Part shown: positions 20,401-32,479 of the stretch, piece by piece | Layout of the letters: the number at the start of each line of letters is the position of its first letter | Position numbering within the stretch: the stretch's first letter is position 1 | DNA from: Corythucha ciliata | Lineage: Eukaryota > Arthropoda > Insecta > Hemiptera > Tingidae | DNA: 64,000 nt | Direction: 5' to 3' | Assembly: GCA_038030265.1 (NCBI GenBank) | Contig: CM075938.1 | Span: forward strand, 42,153,189-42,217,188 | Program-made: the position numbers and the translations under genes | The notes under the pieces: model-generated | Databases searched by the model: none | Told to the model about the DNA's origin: nothing | Seen by the model: the letters and a program-made list of their open reading frames with translations, nothing else

Positions 20401-23400
20401 TATTTAGGGAATACAGGGGATAAGACATTAAGACCGAACTGATATTTTATTCAAGTCTTCTATCGTGGGATTGTGCAAAAGATCTCTTATCCATATCACA
20501 ACCACTTTTCTTGTCTTGAGCTCGTAAATCAATATCTTTCAGTCCGCCCTGACACGCATCTGCGGTTCTTTTCAGTCGGTAGGCTGAAAAAAACCCTTTT
20601 TACCTCCAGGGGGAGGCTTGGGATGCTTAATTATATTTTCGTGAAAATTGGAAAGTGCTTAAAAGGGGTCCCAATGTCGATGAATAGACCACCTCAGAAC
20701 CACATCATCGGCGTATGAGGGGGGAGGATCGAAGAAAAATGTTCCCTTGAGTTAAGCCTTGTATACATATACACACGAGGATATTCATTGTACATTTAGA
20801 AAGAGATATACATAGAATGAGTCAACATCTGTTCTATCAGTCATTGACCCAATTGACACCCCTCCATTCAGCACATGTCTTCGAAATGAAAATAAGAAAA
20901 AAGAAAATGATTTTCTCTTACGATGCCTCCAGGCCAGGACGTCGAAAGCTCAGCAGAAAAAGAAGAAGAAGAAGAAGAAAATAGAAGCCTAAACCCCTAA
21001 AAATAAAAAAATCATAGACTATCACTATATGAATAAAAAGGAGCATAATTATGTTCATCCATCTGCACAGGTCCTTGACCCACTTTCCAATCATTCTTCG
21101 CCTACAACGCGCCATCCATTTTCTTGTCTCACATCTTCACCAATTCTGGATTTTTCCAATCTACAGGAAATTGTACATAATGCAGTAGTCTCTTTTTTCA
21201 AATTTCGACCCCAAAATAACTTGAAAAACTTTAAACTTGAAATTTCATACGCATATTCCTTCGACTTATTTGAAAAAAGAGAAGGGCGATTGGAGAGGAT
21301 CGAGGAATCATCTCTGTTGCATGACTCCAGTGAACGAGCAAGTCCAAGGAGTAAGGAAGCAACGATTGCAACAAGGATCAAACACAAATCGTCAAAAACT
21401 TTCCTTTGAACAGATCATTGTTTGACTTTCAATACTTTTTTTATTCGCACTAAAAGTGCCCCCCTCCCCTGTATGCATTACCCAGTCGATAAACGCGTAT
21501 TGAAATACTCATTTCACATTCAGATTAATCATTCCTATAGAGAAAATAATCCAGAACCCCACCCTATAGACGCGTTGCAGATCTATGCCAAAGCAGTTGG
21601 GCAGGGACGAATTATCGAACCAAAGGTCGTTTGTATAGCGATCCTATGAAGGTGTTTCAAAAGTTTGATTGATTGGATCTATAAACGAAGCTTTTTCGCG
21701 GTACGAAGACCCGAAGTTGATTCAAACAAAAAAAGTCTTGCTGGTAGTACTGTTGGCGAGCGGGGTAGGGAAACTGCTCAATTAAATGAAGTGGCTCCCC
21801 CTCAATCAAGTCTTTTCAATTCAGAAAAAAAATCCCGCAATTAAAAGTAATTCTTGATTTGCGCAATCGATTAAATAACTACTTCCGCTCTTTCCTCCAA
21901 CCAATACCGTCGTAATAAAATGAAAGAAAATAATGACGCACGTCTTAGCACATTAGCACATTCAGCTTGTCATGCTTTGTGAATGATATAAATTATAAAG
22001 TAGCCGAATAGGGAAGAGCTTATTCAAAAAAACCTTTTCAAACCCATTCCACCAGTTATTTTCATGTTGAGAGAGAATCTTTTTTAACGTTTTATTGATC
22101 CCTCGTGGGACGACGTGTCTGTGACATAAACTGTGAGAAGGGGGAGAGTGTCATGCCCTTAGCCTCTTGATCACCTTTTCTAGAAGGGGCTGAGAGAGAC
22201 GTGGCTTAAGGGTCGATTCATCGCCCTCTTCTTTATCCAAAACGTTGCCCATCCAAATAACCGAGAATAATAATGAAATATGCAACAAAAGGAAGAAAAA
22301 AAAAATCTCAAGCCAGCGGTGCCAATGGAAATTAAAGTGAGGGAAGCGCACTTGGGAATTACATCCCAGCAGAGATGAGAGACCGGTCAAGACAGGTTGA
22401 ACACAGTAGGTATGTCGCACTGTTCTTCTTTAAATCAAGATCGAACACTTTGATCTCATTTCCCTGAAAGAAACTTCTGTCCAAAGGCCGAAAAGTAATA
22501 AATCCATATGCTGTGATGCATCCCCCCTTCCACATAGATTTCCCCCGTGAAAACAACATTAGAACAGAAAGAACACTCGGTGAGTTTTAACTTCTAGGTT
22601 TGACCCAGTTTTGTGAGAGACCCCCCCCCCTCCATCCACTCACACCATCAGAAGAGGAGCTTTCCATGCAAACTTAGCAAAGATCGACCACGCCTTAGCA
22701 TAACAGGCCACGCTTCACGAGGTTTTACCTGAAAATTAATGATTCCCGCAACCACACCCTCTTCTAGATCTCATTCTCTTTTCTCACAATGTTTTAGTGA
22801 AGCCCTACAACCTTCAACCGCCATCCGTGCTACCTCCATCACTATATCCCAAGGCTTGACGGCTAGGCCCCATAAACTTGAATGTTTTAAATTGAACCCT
22901 AAAAATCCAGGCAAATACTCAGGTGTTTACGAATTGAACCAATGAAAGGAGGTTTCTCTTCTCGACAACGTATTTGCTCAACCCAAGACAGCCAAACGAA
23001 TCTCGTAATCATCCGCTCTCAACAAACGTTATGCTAATGAATAAGCTTGATTACCTTACAGATCTTAAAAATACTGCGTCAGTTGCCCAGCTAAGAAAGA
23101 GCGTGAAAGCTGCTTTGACGAGCGCAATACGCGACTAGAGCCTTAACCCTGCCGTAATCATAAAAATTAATTAATATTAAAGCACAGCCTACGTGACTGA
23201 GCCGGTACTTGGGATATTCCCAACCCAGCCGAAATATGAATATGACTTAACACAATTATTTCAGTTATTACGTTCGGTTTGTACTATTGGGATATTCCCA
23301 GCCGAACAATAAAAATACCTAATCCAACTCAAACATTCTCGCTAAATAATAAGTACATTCCCGCTAAAAAATATACTCTCATGTAAAACACGAAGTAATA

Positions 23401-24183
23401 AAAAATAAAAACAAATTATTAATTACATTTAAAAAAGTCCCGACTCTAAAAAAAATCATCAACAAGAAATGTATTAAAATAAATAAATTCAAGAGAATTT
23501 AGGGAGAGCAGCTCTTCGATCCTATAAGTTTCACTTTTACCCAGGACTATGCGACTGATATGGAGCACGGCACGGCACTCTATTCATAAATGGTTCTACT
23601 GATCACTCCCGGACACAGGCGGACCAACCAACCAACAACCAGGTGCCCCCCACCCATGTGTGAGGCACCCCCACCCTCATCCTATCCCAAACACTGCTTT
23701 AGTTTCTTACAATGGTGTCAAATATTTTCATTTTTCAAGACCATCGAGGAAGCTTTATTTTCCCAGTTTGTACAATTTTCTTCAATTTTATTTGTTGCAT
23801 ATCATATCATCATAGCATATCATCATAGCATATCATTTTTCTCCCTTCTTCTCGATTACTAAAATCCTTCCTCCCCCCCCCACCACACGTAAGGACAGCC
23901 CGGTGAGTGACAGACTCAGTGCTTCCCTCGCTCTTACTCGATAGGTCTGCATCCAACCACATCCAAAATCCAAAATCTGGTTTGTCTCTTTTACCTGGGG
24001 TCTTTTGTCTTGTAGTAGTACTATAATGGGTTAGAGCGAAATGTAACCCTTTTCCAGTGCGAGAAGGCGGCAATAGCCGTTCTGCCGTACAACTTGGGAT
24101 GGCCCGACACGAGCAAGACCGGGTTGTAATCACTGGCAAAGCTCCAAACTTCAGTGAAGATTCAATCACAAAGATGAGACAAT
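17487..24183. other. Long stretch without recognisable genes
   Basis: About 6.7 kb of AT-rich sequence. It contains a GA microsatellite (19057-19089), a short GC-rich cluster ggctcggcggcgcggcgggc (about 20059-20078), an AAG/GAA run near 20956-20980 and two copies of GGGATATTCCC (annotated separately). Open frames, the longest being 126 codons at 21029-21409, are low-complexity or unrecognised and lack supporting features. I call no gene. Confidence 0.45.
23211..23299. promoter_or_regulatory. Two perfect GGGATATTCCC palindromes
   Basis: GGGATATTCCC occurs at 23211-23221 and 23289-23299, 78 bases apart. Each lies in a similar context, with gtact before it and cagccgaa after it. The palindrome fits the loose consensus of Rel/NF-kB sites (GGGRNWYYCC). 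Whether it is regulatory or just a short duplicated sequence cannot be told without a neighbouring gene. Confidence 0.3.
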
Positions 24184-24764
24184 AAGGCCCAACCACCGCA
24201 AAGGCCCAACCGCAGCAAAGCTCCAACCACTCCAAAGCTCCAACCAAAGCAAAGCTCCAACCACTGCAAGGGCCCAACCACTGAAAGGGTCAAACCCCAG
24301 CAAGAGTCAAACCATAGCAAGGGTCCAACCACAGCATCGGTCCAACCTCAGCAAAGGTCCAACCACAGCAAAGGTCCAATCACAGTAAAGGCCCAAGCAC
24401 AGCAAAGCTCCAACCACTGCAAAGCTCCAACCAAAGCAAAGCTCCAACCACTGCAAGGGTCCAACCACAGAAAGGGTCAAACCACAGCAAGAGTCAAACC
24501 ACAGCAAGAGTCAAACCATAGCAAGGGTCCAACAACAGCAAAGGCCCATCCACAGCAATGCTCCAACCACAGTAGAGCTACAGCCACTGCAAAGGTCTAA
24601 CCACAGCATGGGTCCAACCATAGAAAAGGCCCAACCACTACAAAGCCCCAACCACAGCAAAGCTCCAACCACAGCAAAGCTCCAACCACAGCAAGGGTCC
24701 AACCACAGCATTGGTCCAACCACAGCATGGGTCCAACCACAGCAAGGGTCCAACCGCATCAACC
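24184..24764. repeat. 17-bp minisatellite, about 34 units
   Basis: Unit caaagctccaaccacag with variants (caagggtccaaccacag, caaaggcccaaccacag, caagagtcaaaccacag). Units are 17 bp throughout, so all three frames of each strand cycle through the same 17-residue repeat. The minus strand stays open in several frames (for example 24511-24822), giving Trp/Gly/Leu-rich peptides such as GPLLWLDPCCGWTLAVV. These look like by-products of the repeat rather than genes. Confidence 0.9.
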
Positions 24765-24899
24765 TCAGTAAAAGTTTTCCTTTTTCTATCTTTTCTTCTT
24801 TTTCTGAAATCGGGGCCCCCAAGGAAGGTCGGGCCCAGGGATAAATGACCCAGTGCCCTCCTCCCTATTGACAGGCTTGCCCGCACCCTCATCATTGCC

Positions 24900-25030
24900 A
24901 AATGCGCCGCAGGTGCGCATTAGGGGCATTTTTAGCACCTCTGACGGGTAATTATTAGGTCTGATCCAGATCGGTGTTTGGAACATGCCATGTCCCATGG
25001 CAACTCTTCTCCGAATATGTTCCAAACACC
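24900..25030. other. Two strong hairpins next to the minisatellite
   Basis: 24900-24919 forms a short hairpin (AATGCGC and GCGCATT). 24973-25030 forms a larger one: GGTGTTTGGAACAT pairs perfectly with 25017-25030, and inside it GCCATG pairs with CATGGC around a 3-base loop, leaving a bulge of 15 bases on the 3' arm. This could be a precursor-like RNA fold or a relic of an inverted-repeat element. Confidence 0.5.
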
Positions 25031-26091
25031 TTGCTGAAACCGATCTATCAATTTATTACTATGGAGGTTGACTCAAACGGAACAAAATGCGATTGAAGTC
25101 TCGGATGTAAATTACGAAAAAGTTACTTTCATTAAATTCTTAAGAGAAGATACTACTCCCATCTTCCCTACCACTAGTCAGGACAGGACTTTTTTTGAAT
25201 TGAAATGTCACGTACAGGTTTAGTGAAGCGTTGAGGGGAAAAAAGCTTGGGTTCTAGGAGTGGTGGAGAGAACTTTTTAGTACAACGAAGACAATGAAAT
25301 AAATTTACGTTCTTTTGTTTAAGGAAAAACGAAGGATGGCTCTTTGTAATAGAAAAGTTTCCTTCTCTCTCTGGGACAAAGTTAGGCTTAAACTCCAAAC
25401 AAAACAACGGGAGAGAGAGAGAGAGAGAGAGAGAGAAAAAAAAAAAGAATGAGGCAAGTTAAAGTTGACGAGTGACGAGGAAGAAAAAACGCATCCAAAA
25501 GAGGCCCTTTTCACTTGTAAAATTAAAGCCAGACATGCGGGCCAAACAAATCGGAAGTTTGAGAAACTCGACTCGACTTTCCTATACCGTTAAAAGTACG
25601 TTATTTCAAAATAGTGAGAAAACTCCGTACTCAAAGTTCATAGTACATAGGTAAGGTTCCCTGCAAAAATAATAGCGCTTTTGCACTTCAGGGAGTAAAG
25701 TGCAGCTTTATACGCCCTCAAAAGAGGAAGTCAAATTGTACTTTTTGAACCTATGTTTAAAAAGTAGGGGAAATGCCGGTTGAAGCCACCTCGGGCGATC
25801 CAAAAAAGTGAAATTGCTCATAGGCAATGCTAGAAATTGATAAACATTTTTCTCGTTATTTGGCAAACACCGCATGTGTCGAGCCTGGACAGGCTTAAAA
25901 TTGCCCTTGAAACAATTTCTTTGTTCTCCTCCGCGAATTAATTGGCAAAACAGTTTCACGCTCCCCCCCCCCCTCCGATATAAAAATTTCTTACGTCGTG
26001 TACAATTCCTGATTTCTCACTTTGCCGTAGCATATCCAGTTAAAATACGCGAATTTCAGCAGACGTACAAAAAATAGGGAGTTTTAGCATC
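25031..26091. other. No gene recognised; GA microsatellite
   Basis: Contains (GA)n at 25411-25435 and an adjoining A tract. Open frames are short and unsupported. Confidence 0.5.
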
Positions 26092-26093
26092 TA

Positions 26094-26306
26094 TAGCCCG
26101 ACAATAAGAACATGAACCCGCGGGCAGGGCACTCTCATTCGATTAGTTGCAAGTTCTTCTCCCTGTACTTTTGTTACCGAATAGATTGTCCCGCTGTTTA
26201 CCAATGATAAAGCGTACTATTTATCAAGCTGAGGTTTCATGGAGGCGGTATAGCGAAGAAGCCAGGTGAGCTCATCAGAGGAGGGCGAGGTCCATGTTGA
26301 CGAATG
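26094..26306 (+). mobile_element. TA-target MITE, copy 1
   Basis: Starts TAGCCCGACAATAAG after a TA dinucleotide and ends in the region ggcgaggtccatgttgacg. It is similar along about 210 bp to 42723-42937 and, in reverse, to 55508-55720. Shared landmarks are catgaacccgcgg, attcgattagttgcaa, ctgtttaccaa, tccatggagg-like and gagggcgaggtcca. The right terminus is degraded. Confidence 0.75.
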
Positions 26307-26309
26307 TTA

Positions 26310-27325
26310 AACCAATCGTTGCTAGTTCACGTCTGGTTTGGCTGAAATTGGAGGTTACCCAATGATTTATCGGGAGACTACGCTAAGACTCTCAAGTTTG
26401 AGTGAACTATACAGGGCAATTTTTGAACTGAACTCAATAGTTTGTAATATCCCTATAACCTCCAGGACTTTCTTTGGCCCCTTCCATTAAACTTATTCTT
26501 GAAAATACTGCGGAGAGGGTCAAGAACCCGCGAGCTTTTCTATACGTGAGTTTTTAGGTAGAAGTTATACAGTAATTAGAAACGGTACAACTCCCTAACA
26601 TTGAGTGAAGGTTAGGAGGGTGGCAATTTACTCAAATAACTGTGTTTAAATACGTATCATTTTTGCCAGCCTGCCTTGCCACTTGAATCATCGACCACCA
26701 CGAACTGCCAGGTTCTTCCCGACTATGCTGCCACCCCCCCCCCATTCATTTAATCCTTATTTTTGTACGGCTACTATAACCAAAATTGTTTGCAGCTTTT
26801 GCGGCCTCATGCACATTGCACAGCTCACGAATGTAAAGGAGCCTTATTATATCAACTACTTCGAATCCTTCAAAATACATCGGGGCTCGGAGAACCATTT
26901 AAAAGCCGCATAAACACGAAGCGAAAAATATGTTCCACGTTACTCCCCTAAAATGAGTGAAAATCAAGACGAAAATTGTAGTTCAACCTCTATACCGTCA
27001 TTTCATTAATTAATAAAGTAAAACATCCCGCTCTCCAAGTAGCAAGTTTCATCGCCTCGAGAAACCAGATTGGGCTTCTGATTTTCAACTTTAATTGACA
27101 TCACTTATTAATCGCGTAACTTTTAAAGAGTTGGTCTGACTTAGTGACCTTTCCTCATCTCGCGCTCCCCTTCGTAAAACCTTTTGATGTAGTAAAGAGA
27201 AAGCGCAAGTTATCTTTTTTTTTTTTTTTTTTTCAATACCGGACTTTTTTTTGCTAAAACTTTTTGGTTGCATTCTTTTTTGACCTTACAACTAGTCCAA
27301 CAAACAACTCTTATTGAAAACCTAT
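26310..27325. other. No gene recognised
   Basis: Contains a T tract near 27213-27232. Open frames at 26683-26951 and 27091-27273 lack recognisable features. Confidence 0.5.
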
Positions 27326-27860
27326 ATGTCTGTTCGCGAAAAAAAAGTTCAGTGTAGTGCAGGGCAGGGCAGGGCAGGGCAAGCTGGGGCAGCTGGGTGC
27401 AGGAGTGGGCAGGAGAATTTTCACGGGAACGCTTTCTCTTTCAGTGCAGGCTGGTGCAAATTCATAACAGTCTTGTTGCCTTCTCTTTTTCTTGGTAAAC
27501 AGATAAGACGGAGGCTCACCCGACACAACATACGGCATACAACATACATATAGTTTTGATTAACTCGAATTGAAGAAGTTTATTCAAATTAGTACTACCG
27601 GTCTAAACGCCGAGATTGAATGAAGTGAACAAGAATGAGAAGGAAAGAAGGTAACGGGACTGTTACATTTATCAAAAAACTTGGAGTAACTTGGGGCAGG
27701 CTGGTGCAGCACAGAATTCATCGCGAACGCCCTACACTCGCTACACCAGCTGCCCCAGCTTGTCCAAGCTTGCACTCATTTCTCAGGAAAAGCATTTAGG
27801 GTGCTCTGGTGCGCACTAGTGCACCCTGGTGCGCCCCAGAGCAGGTTCGCGAACAGACCT
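27326..27860. mobile_element. TIR element with AGGTCTGTTCGCGAA-type ends
   Basis: Left end ATGTCTGTTCGCGAA, right end TTCGCGAACAGACCT (inverse match). Subterminal G-rich inverted segments add to the fold: agctggggcagctggg near 27381 pairs with cagctgccccagctt near 27748. It also contains a gcagg-type short tandem run (27358-27379). The right flank AAT against left TAT suggests a 3-bp target. There is no coding capacity. It shares its terminal pattern with the element at 49630-49996. Confidence 0.65.
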
Positions 27861-29654
27861 AATACGTTCTCCAGCTGACCCTTGGCTATTATTTTGTGTT
27901 TATTTGTAATGAAATTCCTTGGAGCGCCACGGGCATTGAATCGACCTTCCTCGTGCGGTCCACAAGTGGCGAAACTTTTGTCAGACTTTTGTTTTGTACC
28001 TGAGTCTTGAGGAAGTTGTTAAATTTAAATTTTGGGGTCACATAATTCTAGTAAGTTCAATTCACGTAAATTCGTAATAATTCATCAGCTGCATTGGGGA
28101 GAATCTATGTACACATGGACTTTGCCTGCCACACATATTTATTTTCTTTTTTTCCAGCGAAAACACAATGAAGATATTTCCTGAGCTGATTGAGAAGGGG
28201 GAAGAGGATTTGATGATTTGCAATACGTGATTTCCAGTGAAATCAATAGTTTCACAATAGGCACGAAGTCAGCGTAAATTCCTCACCTTTCATTTCTTCC
28301 TTCCTTCCCTTTGGGGGATTTTCTTTTTTAAGACAAGCCACTCCCACCAAAAATTACGATTCGACATATTGAATTTTAAATAGCTTCACTTTATTTTCTT
28401 ACCTTAACTTACTTATTCTTATAAATCTCATTCTTGGAGTCATCCCCAAGTTTACTATCCCTCGCTTTTTGTGATCACATCGATTCGAACGATAAAAAAC
28501 GTGAGATTATTGGTGTACATGAAACCCTTAGGTCGTAATTTTTTTTTTTTTTTTTTTTTATGGGCAACTTGAATCACGTAGTCATGGGAACTGAAAGAAG
28601 GGTGTTGTGTTCTTTCTGAGGACGGCTTAGAACCATACAACATAACAATACCGTACAAAAATACATAATTTTTCGACAAGAAATGCTGTTCAATTAAGAA
28701 CAACATTCGTTACTTTAGTATTTTTATTTTTGATAAAATTAAAGCGTGAAAATTCACCCTGATATTGAGAAGGGAAGGATAAAACGGGAACATTTCAATA
28801 TCACTTCCATTCCTTCCCTCCCTATACCTTTTCATACAACAACCAATAATGCAGAGTTCACCCCCGTTGAGGTGAAATTGAGATGTAGGGAGGGCACTCA
28901 TGAAATAGCGATGTACGGGTATAGTAGAGGCAGAGGGAGTGAGTGAGAGAGCTTAGTTGTATGAGTGCGGGAGGGTGAGTAAAAGGATACGAGCAGAGGG
29001 GATCCTGACTATACAACCCCTTTGTACCCCTTGTCTTTCCCTTGCCCCATTGATTCCTATGAATGAACTATATCTGAAATTACGTATACATCACCGAACT
29101 CTGCTCTGCTACTGTGTGCATATTCCATGTATTCTCTTTAAGCTTTGTGTATTCAATTTAAACTCTTATCATGATTGGAAATTTAAAGTCGTATTTCCGT
29201 TAAATGATAAGCATAGAATCCAAGAGGCTTAAAAGCGAATATTTGCGTTTTATAAATTGGTATATCGTCCTGGCATTAATCGCATTAAATCATAAGTCAG
29301 TAAATAAAAGGAACAAAATAAAAAGTAAGAAAATCCAATAATTAAAACGGCTGCTCACTATGAATCATCAAAGGGAAGAGAGACAAAAGTAATATTGGGG
29401 AGGGGTGAGAGCAGACAAGCGTTAAAAACATTTAAATAGGAAAAGAGATACAAGAATAAAGAAAGAAAAAACTCCAGCAAAGAGAACTGGCAACCGGAAT
29501 AAAAGAGAGAAAAATCTATGAGAGCTTGAGCATCACAGCAAGGGAGAAAATTCAATTAGAAAAAATGAGGGAAACCGGAAAAATGAATTAATGATAAACA
29601 TTTCATTTGGCAACTCTGAAGGCGGTGGCAGGTCACTGGGAACCAATTTATTTA
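27861..29654. other. No gene recognised
   Basis: AT-rich sequence with a T tract at about 28540-28559. No supported coding region. Confidence 0.5.
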
Positions 29655-30160
29655 TTTTAATGGGGAACTTGCATGAATGCCCGATTTAGGAGAAAAGTCT
29701 ACCGGTGAATAGGCACATGGACAGAAGGATATCAACGGTAGTTGCAGCCCCATTGGTGCGTCTGATGATTTTTAAATAAATTTCAAAGTTCTTCAGGAGG
29801 GGATGGATGATTCGAGGGGAAATGACGTGCAGCTGTGAAGCATTTGAGGGAACTCTAAAACGTTTTGGTTACTACTATGTTTTGTTACTACAGCTAATGA
29901 CCTCAGCTGTCGACGCCTATAAAAAATAAAAACAAAAACCAAAAAACAAGAAAAATTAAACCCCAGAAAACGCGGCTTCCCCCTTCTTCAAAACACCATC
30001 CATTTCACTAACTGCCCTTTGACGTAATCAAACCTCAATTTTTTTTAAAATTCGCCTAAAAAAAACCGATTGATTTCAATGTTTAATATTGACAATTGTC
30101 TTGTTGAAGAGCCCTCTTTAAGAATCACCAGTGCTTGAAAAATGTGCAAGTTCCCCATTG
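29655..30160 (-). repeat. Unclassified interspersed repeat, inverted copy of 9478-9930
   Basis: The reverse complement aligns with 9478-9930 through landmarks including gcacatttttcaagcactgg and ccatcccctcctgaagaac. Two copies in opposite orientation about 20 kb apart suggest an old dispersed element of unknown class. Confidence 0.7.
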
Positions 30161-30479
30161 TATCTATTTATTTTCTTTTAAAGTTTGTTTATTGTCATGA
30201 CTTCATACGTCTAACTTTTCACTAGTCATATGCGCATGATATTCATTGATTTTTATTTCAGCAAACTTTTTTTTAGAATTCAGCTCAAAAGTTATTAATC
30301 TGAACTTATAGAGGGCAATACACTGTGAGGGGGGGGGGTGTCAGGTAGGCCTGGTTGGGTTTTTACAATGTCTGTCAATATACTTATTTATAATTTTGAT
30401 GATGCAGGTAAGCTTTTTTTTGGTTATTAGTCCTGGTTCGAGGGGTCTGGTGTGGTTTTTGATTATTAGGGTTGTAATA

Positions 30480-30622
30480 GGCCCCTTTTACACGAGTAAG
30501 TTTTTTGATCAAATTAGCCATTTTGAAAAAAAATGACAGATGTTCCCTGCCTCAAATCGTCTGTTTGTGATCAGATTGAACAAAAAAATTTGAACAAAAA
30601 ACTTACTCGTGTAAAACAGGCC
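30480..30622. mobile_element. 143-bp MITE with 36-bp terminal inverted repeats
   Basis: Left end GGCCCCTTTTACACGAGTAA and right end (reverse complement) GGCCTGTTTTACACGAGTAA, with matches continuing through gttttttgatcaaatt; about 33 of 36 positions agree. It is flanked by ATA on both sides (30477-30479 and 30623-30625). The GGCC-TTTACAC ends and 3-bp target point to a PIF/Harbinger-like non-autonomous element. Confidence 0.8.
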
Positions 30623-30641
30623 ATAGAAAAGTGAAACACGT

Positions 30642-30720
30642 GTGAGACGAGATGAGAATGAAATTTCAAGCCATGTGTTCATAAATTTTAGCTGTCAAAG
30701 TCAATCTCATCTCGTCTCAC
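30642..30720. repeat. Inverted repeat with perfect 16-bp arms
   Basis: GTGAGACGAGATGAGA (30642-30657) pairs with TCTCATCTCGTCTCAC (30705-30720) around a 47-base spacer. It follows the 30480-30622 MITE closely and may be a small fold-back element. A second palindrome, aaagcctaatt and aattaggcttt, lies at about 30760-30784. Confidence 0.6.
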
Positions 30721-30785
30721 TTTATAATTATTATAATTTTATATATATAGTCTATATATAAAGCCTAATTTATAATTAGGCTTTA

Positions 30786-32264
30786 TAATTTTAACACGGC
30801 GTCGCGTGGATACCACCAGTGTTATTTCCTAAAACTCCTAAAAGTCTTGGTACCTTCCACTTTTGTTCTGGTTTTTGCGTTAGGCTGCAGTTACTATGCA
30901 TGCGATTTCTGACGAAAACGTTTTCTGTCGAGTTTGTCCGAAATCCTCGTTAGAACAAGGGTGGTTCCACCACACGCGTTTCTATTCTGATCGTTTGTCA
31001 GAACGTTGTTGCCACCCAGCCAAGATGGACGAAATTAATCCGTATTTCTTGACAATCCTTTGATTAAGTTCTGACTTATGAATAGTATGTGAATTGTAAA
31101 ATATGAGCGCTTGAGCCATTTATTCAGCAGTGTAACCTTTATTTTATGGAGACGGAAACTCATAGGATACGAGGGAAAATATACGAACTGTATTTATACG
31201 TTAACGATACAAGGACAACATGGGGAGACGTGCACGCTTCACATAGGTAGACTTACTGACTTAAGGCGAGTTATGATTAGGTGAATTAAATTCTAGTATT
31301 TCGAATTTTACGAATAACCGAGATCGTCGAGAAGATCCCGAGAAGCAATAAAGGAGGCCCAGACTGTATGGACATGAAAAAAAAGGCTTTGGGGCGACGT
31401 AAGTAAATTACTCTTTTATTCTTCCCATGTGCTTGCCGTGTTTACCTTGCGCCTTTTCTTTGCTAGGAGAAGGATGTACAGTTAGCGTTCCAATTGAAAC
31501 GACTCGACCGTCGGTGACGGTTGAACTTGAAGGCGGTTATATAGACGGTTTATATTCAACGTCCTTGATGTCTCCGGATGAAACGTCCAGCGGCCCTGGT
31601 CACTTTTTCTGTTGCAAATAATTCTCTTCGACAAGACGCACGAGAAAGGTGATAGTTAAGATAAATCATTGCGGGAGGTTTTCCTATTTTCTCAATTGCC
31701 GCAGGTTCCCACTCTGGGTTTTTGATTGACGCGTGGTTTGGATTATGTATGTTCTTATTTATTTGTTCTTAAATTTATTTTGATATTATTATATTTAATT
31801 TGCTTAATAACCGTCGCCTTTGTACATGCTCAGGAGCGCAGCCCAGCCCTTCACCTGAGGTGGGCACTTTGGGTTTACTGAAGAAGATGCCACCTATTGC
31901 AGACAACAGGTGAAACGGATTATCTCGATATTCGATCCCGCAAAATTGGGCTTTCAGCAAAGCCAAAACCCCTCGAAATTTGGTGTTTACTCAGCATGGG
32001 CATTATAATAATTTCATTCTTGGAATGAAGATACGCGCGAACCTGTCCTGATACATAAGTGAGGAAAATGAATGAAAATCGTCCTATTCGTTTAATCAGT
32101 CAATTTTTATCTTCTTCGCCTTTCAGATACTTTTTTAACGCCCGTTCGCAAGCTCTATGTATGCATTCCGTGGAGTCTACGCGATCAAATAAATGTATTC
32201 CATGGAAAAATGAAGCACTTTCATTGGTTGCATAGACTTCAGAGTCGCATCCTGGATGATGAAC
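30786..32264. other. No gene recognised
   Basis: Includes a 64-codon open frame at 31427-31621 with unremarkable composition. No splice-linked exons could be supported. Confidence 0.4.
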
Positions 32265-32392
32265 GAGCATTTTGTGGTTAGAGCATTTCGTGGCTAGAGC
32301 ATTTTGTGGCTAGAGCATTTTGTGGTTCAAGCATTTTGGGGTTAGAGCGTTTTGTGGTTAGAGCGTTTTGTGGTTAGAGCGTATTGTGGCGA
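32265..32392. repeat. 16-bp minisatellite, 8 units
   Basis: Eight units of gagcattttgtggtta with variants (gagcgttttgtggtta, gagcatttcgtggcta). The length is constant at 16 bp and the repeat fades out on the right into gagtgccctc. Confidence 0.85.
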
Positions 32393-32479
32393 GTGCCCTC
32401 TATGGCGACAGCACGACACCTCAAGACGAGTGTCCCGGTATTTTCTTTTATGTCCCGGCAGATTTTTTTGAACTTTGAA

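Noticed and set aside
21029..21409. 126-codon open frame
   Set aside because: No recognisable motif, low-complexity stretches, overlapping open frame on the other strand, and no splice or promoter evidence.
24307..24901. Several open frames rich in Trp, Cys and Gly over the 17-bp repeat
   Set aside because: A stop-free unit not divisible by three opens several frames. The peptides are periodic copies of one 17-residue string.
31427..31621. 64-codon frame with a fairly normal amino-acid composition, considered as an exon
   Set aside because: No family match could be recognised and no neighbouring exon or clear splice sites support it.
32265..32392. CRISPR-like appearance of regularly spaced repeats
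   Set aside because: Units are contiguous 16-bp copies without spacers, in a eukaryotic sequence with no cas genes. It is an ordinary minisatellite.
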